A stretch of DNA of 64,000 bases from Mesocentrotus franciscanus (Eukaryota > Echinodermata > Echinoidea > Camarodonta > Strongylocentrotidae): the NCBI GenBank assembly GCA_037976565.1, contig CP137671.1, positions 16,694,556 through 16,758,555 on the forward strand, written 5' to 3'. Made by a program: the position numbers and the translations under genes. The notes beneath the pieces are model-generated. The model saw only the letters and a program-made list of their open reading frames with translations, did not search any database and was not told the origin of the DNA. Of the stretch, positions 44,232 through 56,200 are shown piece after piece (position 1 is the stretch's first letter; every line of letters begins with the position of its first letter).

Positions 44232-47200
44232 ATGGATGTCAGAACAGTGCTGCTTGATTTTCGGGTGGAATCAGAGATACTTGATAATTTGTGTAAGTAA
44301 AAACTTGGATCATATGATTATTTTACAGACGTCGGTTACAGCTCAGCAGCTAGGCGCTTTGGCTTTTGTATAATTGCACGTGCTACACACACACGCAAGG
44401 CACGCCAAGGCCTAAGCCCCGCCCAGTGGCTGGCGCGGCGACTCGTACCACCTACATGTAGTATGACCAAAGAGATAACACAACATGGAGTTCTAGCTAG
44501 TGAGAGCCTTTTGAACTAGCTGTGAAGCCGACTCGTAAACTCAGCGGGTGTTCGCGAGATGATTTACGACAGCTGTTTGGGGTTCGCTCTAGATCTTCGC
44601 GCAGTGTGAGCATGCGCAGTTCCTACTTTCGTATTTGGCTTTCTTGGATTAACTATTTTGACAATCGCAAACAATGGCAGATAACACCGATTCCGAATAC
44701 AACTTTGATTTAGATGACGAGTTATCTTTGTTATCTGAAATCGATGAATTGAAACTCGTTCCTGATGATTCGGAAATCGGAATTCATGATGAGTTTATTG
44801 AAGTATTATTACGATTAAGACTAGATCTAATATAAGAGGAAGCACAAACGTGTAAGTAATGACTTCGTCTTCGGTCCCGTACATTGCATTCCGTGTCGGT
44901 TTTGCAATGTTTTGGGAAATATAGCCTTGCGCGTTTATGACAGGCTTTTCACATTTCTTTTCAATGGTTATCATATCATTAAATAACATATAGGTCTACA
45001 TTGCCTGATTAAACAGAAGGAAGTCAGAAGAGGTTAACAAAAATCCAGCCATTATTACCCCCTCCATCAAAATCAACTAGATCTAGGGTCTAGACCTTAC
45101 TCCTACTATAGTATAGCCTTTTCCTTAGGTCATAGCCTAGGTTCTATATTTATAGACCCCTCTAGAGTCTATTACTTATTAGAAACGAAATATAATCTAC
45201 ACGAGGAGCAACTCTTTGTTCACAACACAATTAGGGATGAATAGCTGTAAAAGATGCAGTGAAAAATGACACCGACAGTCCTGAAAACAAAGTTTAAAAA
45301 AATAATGATGCCTTGATGGCTGAAAATGATGTTTGAACCATCATGAACGATGTAATGCATGTGAGTAACTTTTAATCTAGATAAAAAGAATTAAGACAAA
45401 CACTATAAAGTAACCAAGACTTCTAAGTTCTACTTTGTTCTAGGTCTAGATCTATAACTAACTACTAAACTAGTAGTAGACTAGTAGACTAGTCTAGATT
45501 AACTTGAAATTCAATAATTCATAAAAAGTAACTTTTCTTTACATAGACGTTAGACCCTGTACAATTATCGAGATCGAGATCGATTCGTTAGATTGCAATC
45601 AGAAAAAAATAAACAAGCCGAATTGAAAATCAGAATCACTAGGTGCACAGAACACGAGTTTGAACGCGTGGGGCTGGCATTTCTTTCCCCAGCAGACGAC
45701 ACAAACCAAGCTGACCAAATGCATAGGCATCTTCACGTGCAAATCTAAACGTATGGGCACCCCTGGGCACTCTTCCGATAGGGTGGGTTTCAAAGATAAA
45801 AACATTCTCTTTCGAATGAAATACAATCTAAATTCCGCAAATGATCGGAACATATTTATAACGAATTATGAAATTGATACTAAAAATTAATATGAAGTCA
45901 GTAAAAGTATCATAACTAGCCCATTTCTCGGTGGATTTTGACGAAAAATATATCGTTGGAATCAGAGAAACAAAGGGAATTCAATAACAACAACTGCGCA
46001 TGCTCACTACTAGTAGGTCGGTACTGCGCACGTCCAGTTGCTTTGTTCGTTTGCGAATCTTTACTCCACTCAATGTGAATGGGTTTGAACGGCGGCTTCT
46101 AAGCTGGTACATCAGAGAGCGGCTGAGCTGTCGCCTACGGGCAAATTCCAGCGAGCGGCACTCTGATGTCTGTCGTTATCTCGCGCGTTGCGTAATACTT
46201 CTGGTCGTAAAAATGCTAGGCTGGAACTCCATGTTGTGATATCTCTTTGGTATGACTATGACTTATGAGTATGAGCGAGTGACCGATCCGGTGGCGAAGC
46301 TTGCAAGATGAGCTTACATTACAGTAATACAGGCACAGTGTACTGTGTAGACCGAAAATTTCTGTCTCTTTCGTTCGTTAGCCTCTGATTTGGGTAGGGT
46401 CGGCTTCTCTCTTTAGAGACAGAAGCCGACCATAGGCGCTCCTGTGCAAACTCGGTAATACGGATCTGGCCACCAAATTCCGGCCAAACTTTTGGACTAA
46501 AATGTCACTTTATCGGACTCGTAATCATATCCGACTCGTAATCATATCCGATGCATTTATTTTTGAAAATTAGGTCTAGGCTAATATTACATCGGTTCCA
46601 CTTACCAGATTGACTGTATGATGCATTTAAGGTTTTTTTTTCCCGGTTTTCCTCGTCGGAATTGAAGTCCGCTCCGTGTTGAAATTGTTACTGCGCATGC
46701 GCTGCAAAAATTTCAACCCGGAGCAGAGTTCAATTCCGACGAGGAAGGGGAAAAAGACCCTTAAAGTTAGATTGATAGTAACATGCTTTTGTGCGGATAA
46801 AAATTATATAAAAATCAATAATTATGAATATAAAATATTCAGAAAATAGTATAAATTCTTCAAAGTTCATAAAAGATTTTGTGAAATGTCATGCACGTAA
46901 TATGATACAAATCATATAACCTGGGCAAAGGCATTGGGAAATCAAGTTTTGGGGGATAAAAAGGGAAATTAATGGGATTAAACTATATACGGTAAAGCAA
47001 TTGATAAATAGTGAGGACATGACGTCACAAACTGATAACCAAATTGGCAATTTGTGTAGTGATTTCCATTGCTCCATAGTTTTACATACTTTTTCAAAAA
47101 TTCATAACTTTCTTATTAGTTATCCGATTTTGCTCAAACTTTTTTTGATTGTATTGTCTGATTTTTCTGCTTCTATTGAAAGTAAGTTATTTTTGGAGTG

Positions 47201-50200
47201 GACTTGTACTTAAACTTAATTCAGAGGAAATGTGTACATTCTCAGCTGCAGATCCAGGAATTTACAAAGGGGGGGGGGGCAAAGGCAGGGTCCCACCTTA
47301 GGACCCCTGGTGGGTTTCAGGGACAGTGCCCCTGCCAAGGGTCCAGGTAGCGCATCCCCTGGAAGCTCTCGAGTTTGAGCAATTCAGAACCTTTAACATA
47401 GGCTATAAAAACTATTTAAATTGCACTGCCCCTATTGATAACTTTCGTTGGAAATCAACTCTCTCCGAGGAAAATCTTAGAGAACAAAGGGTTGTCTAGG
47501 GAACCACCTCTTTCTTTACGGATAATGTCCAGGGGCCTTTTCTGCTCTTTTTGAAAAGAGCACAAAGGAGCCCTCAGATTGACCATTCAATCTCATTTAG
47601 TAATACTAGTAGAAGAACAAGCCCTTTATACTGGACACAACATGGACGATGCCAAAGTTACTGAGTTTGAAACGCACTTCTGGTCAAGAAAGGTAAAATA
47701 ATCCACGTGGATGAAAAGAATTAATCCTTCCCTGAAAAGGGACTCTGGCTATTCATTGCCACCTATCTTTGCACCAGTGATCTCAAGGCAGCAGACAGCA
47801 AGATATTGTGGGAACAATCAAAAGTCTGTATTGTTGTACTTTTGTCTGCAGTCTTCGTAGGCATATACATGTACACTGTATGTCGAGCCAACTCATCAGA
47901 AATGTAATTTGTATGTAACCTTGTAAGTAAGAACTATGATCGGATTGGATGATCGAATCGGTGGTTTGGCTCCCAATATCGGTATCGGACCGGCAGAACG
48001 GGTGGGAAATGGGATGATTTTTTTTGTTTTATCTGCCTCCAAAAATTGCCCAAACTTGACAATTTCGAGCATTCTAAAACCCCAAATCACTCATACCTTG
48101 GATAATTCTGTCATTTTGAAGTTGTTGTAGTCCATGTTTAAAGGGACTCGGTAACATTGTTCAGATGAGAGAAAATGGTGCTAAGGTAGTGACTTCAAAG
48201 CTAGATGTACAATCAAAGATACCCTTAACGTTTGAGTGAAAACAGACCATTTTTAATTTAGGAAAAACTGAATTGAATGATTCCTTAATTCTCCCAACTA
48301 TATTATTATAATTTAATTTAATTTTTGGTGAATGTAAATCGTCACAAAGCAATGAATTGGCTCTATGTACCATTACCGGTACAATTTACATGTAAGTGTT
48401 GAAAGATTTTTAAAAGCCAGTTTTATGTCTTATAGAAAAACGGTTGGGAAAAGTCAAAAATTGGTTGGAAGAATTTACTGTTAGGGTGATGCACAGTGAT
48501 GTCTTCAAAGAAAACCATAAATATCTTTGTGGTTTTAATAAAAAAATCAGGATTTTTGGCACGTTGGAGGGTTAGTACAGTAGAAGGAATATGATACAGG
48601 TAAGTAACATTTCATACATCAATTACGCAGTTTTTAGCTCATCCGAAGGGCCCGATGAGCTTATGCCATGGCGTGGCATCCGTCGTCCGTCCGTCCGTCC
48701 GTCCGTCCGTCCACAGTTTTCAAAATGCTTCTTCTTTGTTATTTTTCAACCAATTTTGATTCTGATTGTTTCATATTATACATGTAGGGCTAGGAGGGGG
48801 ATTTAAAACTTCTACATAGAATCATGAAATTCATTATTTATGCTAATTTATTCAAATTTATTCGAAATCACAAAAAATGCTTCTTCTCCTTCATTTCTCG
48901 ACCGATTTTGATTTGGTTTGCTTTATCTGGTAGAGCTAACTTTGGTACACTAAATTTCTACACAGAATTTTAAAATTGTTCTCCATTAATTAATTATGGT
49001 AATTTATGCAAATTTATTCCAAAAATAACAAAAATTGCTTCTTCTCCCTCATTTCTTGACCGATTTTGATTTGGTTTGCCTTATCTGGTAGAGCTAAATT
49101 TGGAACATTTAACTTCTACACAGAATTTTGAAATTTTTCTCCATTAATTAATTATACAGTACATGTAATTTATGCAAAATTTATTCCAGAAAAAAAAAAA
49201 ATTGCTTCTTCTCCCTCATTTCTTGACCGATTTTGATTTGGTTTGCTTTATCTGGTAGAGCTAAATTTGGTTTATTTTGTCATTTGTTGGTCTAAAATGT
49301 AGAGGCACAACATGTGAGTCGCCATTTTGGATTATTTAATGACATGAAAAAATTATGTACCAGCAATAATACCCGTGTGCCTACAAAAAAGGGCTTCCAT
49401 TTTACGAGTTTTGGGTAATCATATACGAAAAAAACATGCATAACTGGGATTATTTTGTCATTTGGTGTTGTACAGACCAGCCTCTGGAATTAAGTCACCA
49501 TTTTGGATTATAATGACAATGGGGGGAAAAATGTGTGCCTACTAAAAAGGCTTAAATTTAACAAGTTTTTCGGCAATAAAATACAAAAAAACATGCATAC
49601 CTGGGATTATCTTGTTGTTTGCAGTTGTTGTGGACCATTTTTGTTGATGGTTAGTGCCTTTTCATGCCTCTGAAATTAAAAATCAGTCTGAAAGTAGAGT
49701 CAAAACAATGGAGTCGCCGTTTTGGATTATTATTTTAGGCTCTCCAAAATTAACATTGTTGGGAAAAAAAACTAACAGCTTTGTAAAATTTTCTTTTTCA
49801 AAATGTGTGGTTATACTATTTTTCCAAGTCAAAAAATATTTTCTTTCACTCATTTCACCACATTCTTAATTTCCCTTTTTAAAATTTTTTATTAACTCCC
49901 GCAGGTCAGACAGGCTCAAAGATCAACAAACAGTTGATGGGTGTTCTTTCATCAGTAGGCCTTGGTGATAACATGCAGGTCCATTCCAGCGGAGAACAGT
50001 TCTTTATCTGCAGTTTCGGGCACGCAAGGTAAGTTTCAATTAACGCTACGGCTCGAAAACCAGAACCGTTGTCAAACTCACTAGACTGAAGGGCTTGAGC
50101 CACGTTGAACACAAACCAGATTAAAACAAAAATAATGTCCACCTTGTAACCAGAGGTCCAGTATAAAAGAGTTGTAAACAAGCTATGGTTTGTCATCATT

Positions 50201-53200
50201 TATATAAACCCACACAGTTTTATTATTTAATGGACATTTGTGTGTATGACCGTAGTATGACTGTAGGCTATAGTAGTATGTGTTTGAAAGCCCTTTATTA
50301 AAGAAAGAGCAGAATTTGTAAAAGTTTTGATGAAGGATTTCCATTTTAAAATACCGACACCAGACAGGCGACAGACCAAACCCCTAATGGCCAAGAGATG
50401 GTTTATTTGGTGTTGGGGTGGAATCGGTTACAGCACTAGTTTGATTTTATTATAATGTATGACGTCATTGATATGTCATAAAGGCTCATTCATGTACATG
50501 TATGACTCTGCATGCTCACTTCTGCCCCTAGTGACAACAGCTGACCTCATGACCTTGAAGAAAAAGTTGACCTTTTGGTATGGATGCTTCTGACTGTTCA
50601 ACATTTATTTGTCACTGTCTCAATCTTGAGACCTTAACCTCTCCTTGTGACCTTGACTAACTTGACCTTGACCTTTCGTTTTCAATGTCACTCTGATTCC
50701 ATCGCTATCCAGAGTAATGCAATGTTCAGCAGTCACCATCCCTACCTCATGACCTCAAGCATTTGGTTTATGTTGCGGTACTCTGATTCCATGAATTTCT
50801 GTCCCAAAACCTATCTGTGTGCAATATTATGTTGTCAACATTATGCCATTTTGACGCTTATTTCGGTTGAGTTGTGCTGATCCTAATTCTGATTCCATCC
50901 CTTTTCCAATCAGGAGTGCAATGTTCAGCGGTCACCGCCCTGACCTTGTGACCTTGACCTTCCAGTACGACAGAAACGCCAAGCCATCGCCCATGAACGA
51001 GAATCTCCCTGTGCTGGACGAAGTTAGCATGGAAGCTTTGACGGAGGAGCTGAAGAAAGTGTTCAACCCAAAGAAATGTAAACTGTGAGTGGGTTACAAT
51101 ACCATTGTAAAGTATTTGTTGAGTAGTTTGCAGGTTCAAACCCTTGTTAGTCGTTGTACTTAAAAGTGTCTGCACTATGAGACTACATTACATATAGGCT
51201 CTGCACTATAGCTGCTCTTATTTGACACAGCCAGAGACTGACAGACTTAGGCTGAGCTCAAGGGTTTAGGAATTGTGGTAAAGTGTCAAATTAGAGTATG
51301 TGCTTGCAGACTATCTGTTGAGGGCCTGTCCAGTTACAGTCCAAGAAGACAGACACCATAAGTCTTGTGGACCTTCTGACAGCTATTTAGATGGTTCACC
51401 AGACTGACCACCCACAAGACCAACAATGTCATTTGGTCAACCTCCGATTTGGAATATCGGTCTTGTTGGCCTTCAAGCCACTTTTCAGTGCGTTCACCGG
51501 ACAGACAGCCCATGAGACTTTCCAATTTCAATCTTCCGATCTAGAGTCTTGTAAGTCTCTTGGGCTGTTCATCTGGTGAAGCTATGGGAATGTTGGTCTC
51601 ATTGGCCCTCAGACTACTGAGACGACATTGGCCAGCCCCACATGAATGATAAAAGTTATAGCTTGTTTCCCAAATGCTTCCCTGTTGCTCTTGTTATTGT
51701 TGTTGTTGTTTTTTTTTGGGGGGGAGGGGGTAATGCATTAGATATTGTTGTTGGACAAGTCCTACTTCAACAATTCATATTATAAAACAAGTTGTAGAAT
51801 GTAGGCAGTCTGATTGGTGAAATGACAACACGTGACCGTGCATCATTCTTTCCTACCACGCCTACCTTGCAAAAAAAAATCTTGATTTTATATTCATATT
51901 GCTGACCCGTATTATGAATTAAACAATTTATATTTTGAAGCTTGTGCATTAGTAATATTTGAAGGCATGTTTTTCGAACATTCTGTTAAAGGCTAAATCA
52001 GAATTGTAAGCCAAGTTGATAAGCATTCCATACATCTGCGACCACGTAAAACTGTTAAAGAGTGTCAAGGTTGCAATTTTGCTTGGAGGGTTTTCCGATT
52101 TTACCTTTCCAAAATTGACATAATTTCAATCTCATCATCTCTATACCTTGAATCTAAAACTGAAACAGGTTTCCAGAGATTTCGAGAGGTGCGGCCGTCG
52201 ATCGGTACATCCCAACTGCAGACAGAAGGCTTGTAGAATACGACTTTGATGCTGCGACGTTTGAAGCGGACTCTGAATATCAGAACGTCAAGATCATGCA
52301 TTCACCGCAGTACGGCAATATGCTGATTCTCGATGACGATCCAAGTAAGTTCACGGGATTGTGGGTAGCATTGCAATTGCAATTATCTTCTTGACGGTGT
52401 CTGAAGCAGCAGGGGGGAAAATGCATGGGAGCAATCAGCGATTTAGCTATAGAAAGCGCAAAAACAGCTCTGTTGATAAAGATGGTTTGTCCCTTTTGCA
52501 GACCTAAAACCCTGAATCCAGTGGTATATTTAAAAAGTCTATTATTAGGAACCTCCCACCAAGTGAATAAAACGGAAACTGGCTTTCAAGAAATAGATTT
52601 TGAATGTTAAATTCCAGATATTTATTTTCTAGACTCGAAAAATATTTGTACGTTATTCAAAATTAATTTGACTGTTATATTTGTTGATTTGAGGACATCT
52701 CCCTCCGAGGCATTTTGAAAACAGCGCCAGATTTTCATTTCTTACAGAGAAGTTTCAGAACCTAAGACTGTAAAATTTCACTCACGATATCTGAAGGATA
52801 TATTTTACACACTAGCCAAGTTTCATGGAGTTTGCACAAGTCTGCAAAAGGAACTTATTGCCACTGTGAGAAAATTCTCATTACCAAGTAAGACGTCGGT
52901 CCCCTGGTTGCTTACTTAAAAGCATACACATGCTTTCTTAGCAGTCCGGTAAAACAAACCATCGAACATTCACTTTTCTGTCTCTCATTCTCCAATTCCT
53001 AACACAGATCTTGCTGAGAGTGATCTAGCGTACACCAAGGCCATTACCGGTAACGGGAGAGAGTCTTACACCGGTAAAGAAGTCCTTATCCTCGGAGGCG
53101 GAGACGGGGGCATCCTACATGAAGTCCTGAAAGAAAATCCTAAATTCATCATTATGGTGGAAATATCCTTTTAATTACAACAAAATAAAAGACAGGCATT

Positions 53201-56200
53201 AAGGGATGAAGAGTGTAGGAGAGACCAGGGGTGTGGTAGTTGGGTTGTATAGGTGTCCTCATTCTCATTGGTGGAAACGGGGGCATCCTTCATGAAGTCC
53301 TGAAGGAGAATCCTAAATTCATTACTATAATATATATCCTTTTAATTAAAACAAAGAAAATTCAAGCCAGACATGAGATTCTTCCTCGGAACTCGGAGAT
53401 GGGGCTGGCGTGGGTATAAGGGATCAGGGAGAGGTGTAAAGGGGTTGTCATAGGTGGAGATTGGAGGGGGGGGGGCATTGTACATGAGGTCCTCAAAGAG
53501 AATTGGAAGTCCATCCCAATGGTGTAAATATCTTTCATGCAAAAATCAAGGTTTACCAAATATTGTCATATTTGATGTAATACAATAAATGCCTGTTAGC
53601 ACAGGATCCAAAGTGCTTTAACTAGCTGGGCTGCCATATACATGTAGGATTTTTCTTACAAAAATTGTAAAAATATACAAATTGGCCTTATTTTCAAATT
53701 GTTATTATTTATATATAGAGCACTTAGCAAAATGATTAAAACAATTTAGCTGAGCTGCCATATGGATATGGTCATTATAATTATTTCATTTATTTCCTCA
53801 ATAACAGCAAATAAATTTTCAGAGACCCTCACTTAACAAATCATTATAGGCAAACACAAAACAAACTATTAAGAGTAATACAAAAAAATTGAGATAGATT
53901 CAGTTTTAAAAATGAATAAATAACGTGGTAAGTAAATAATGCTAGCTGTGTTGTAGAGGATACCTGAGAAAGCAAAGCTACATGTAGCAATTATAAGTCA
54001 TTATGATTATAATTTCATTTAATTGTACATTTTAATTGTTTGTGTGTGCAAAGCACTGTATCCCAGCTGCCATATAGAGTGGTGAAGTGTGACGTCATCA
54101 AAATTATTTTAATTTTTTCTTCATTTTCGAAGATCACCAAAATAATGTCCAAATGTCGAAAACTAATTGAATATGTCAAGTATTGGCTGAGATATGACCA
54201 TCTGTATAAAAAGATTGCCTATGGGAACTCAGTGTTATATTGCTCTGGCTCCTAATGTTATGAGCCAGAGCAATATAACACTGAGTTCCCATAGGCAATC
54301 TTTTTATTCAGATGGTCATATCTCGGCAAATACTTAAGATATTCAATTGGTTTTCGACATTTGGACATTATTTTTGGTGCTCTTTCGGAAAATGAAGAAA
54401 AAATTGAGAAATTCCAAAAATAGATTTTTATGACGTCACAGCTTCGGTACTCTATGGCACTCATACCATCCTAGAAAGAGGTTATGTGGAAGGTCAGTCC
54501 CTAGATATTTACAATGTATGTATAATTACCTAATTGATACATACAGCTGACTCAGCATGAGTAGAATCTGTTGGGACTGCAAACAATAATTTTACAAAAA
54601 AATCAACTGGTCTTAAGAAAAATTCAACTTGTGAGGCTTCAAGTAATGCAGAGTTCACTACATGTCTGTAAAAATGCAACCACAGACCAACCTGTATAGA
54701 AAGACCAGCCAAGGGAGACACATAAATTGATCTCTTTAGACAGGTGGTCTTTATAGACAGGTTTACTCTAGCACATGACTAGCGTATGAACAAGAAATAT
54801 AGTTTCAAGGGAATCCAAAAAAAATTGTGTTTGTAGACACATGGTCTTTCTATACAAAATGTTGCTAAAACAGACATCACACATCACACAACACACACAT
54901 CACAAAACGCACATACACACATCACAAAACGCACATACACACATCACAAAACACCCACATCACACAACACACACACCCATAGACATGTCATTAAAACACA
55001 ATTAACACTAACAATGCCCAGATATTCTCAATTTTCATACTCATTCAAGCTTATCATATTGCAGCTACAACAGATGGAATGGTTGAAATATTGACCATTT
55101 ATTCATAAGCAGTTACATGCATAATATCTGTTAGCAAATTGGTCAAATGTTAAGAAATATACATGTATTCAAAATGTGTGCATTACTCTTAACATATCGA
55201 TCTAGAATGACTGATTATGGAGCAAATTTGGTGATAGAACGTAAAGAACTAAAGCACAGCTAGCTTTACAGCTCAATTATGTGAAATAAATGGGTAAATA
55301 ATTCCCTACTAAACAAATTAGGTTTATGGCATGCTATTGCAGCTAAGGGTTGATTATACAAAGTATAATTCTGAAAAGAAAAATGCAAACACAGAAGAAA
55401 AAGAAGTTCAGCAATACTGTGAAAAGACATGTATGACACATGAGCTATACATGGTTCCTACTACACCGGAACATTATGGAGTTATGAACATCAGTTGACC
55501 ACAAGAAGTATGATTTTTCATGATGTTTAAGCTAATCCAAGCTCGAGTAATCATGACAATAATAGTGTTTCTTATTAAGCCTAATACCGTAAACTGATCA
55601 TAACAATTTATCAGCAAAAACAGAATGTACATGATTCATGTTTCGATACTGTAATATAGCACCACAAGCAATGATAATAAACATTATATTACAATATTAA
55701 TAATGTGAATTTCTAAAGCACACTCAAGGAAATAACATAAATGGTTGTACAAACATACATGTTTCTGATAAATAATAAATTATAGGCTATTGATATTAGT
55801 AGTGAAGATACAAAGTAAGACATGATAAAATAAACATAACCTTTGGCTAATAATGTAATACAATCATCAGATACACTTTAATCCTAGATGTGATGTTGAT
55901 ATATAACATAGGGCAAAATAGTTTATATTTGTGGACATTAATTAATTTAGAAGTGTGTGTATATAGATATAACAACTGAATTATTCAGACATACTCCTTG
56001 TAAATTTTATTTTTTTATTTAATTTTATATTTCTTTTTTCTCTCTGTAAGGCAAGAATGGAAAGTGGACTGATTGAATAAGGGCCTTTGTTGAATACTTT
56101 TAGATGTAAGCTTTAATCTACAAGGAACATAAATTGAGACAAATCAATTTTTCAGATACTTCAAAAATGTTCTTACAACACTTGGTAAGGGGAAGAAAAA

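Noticed and set aside
54040..54464. Two open frames on opposite strands with almost the same peptide.
   Set aside because: They are mirror products of the foldback at 54069-54458.
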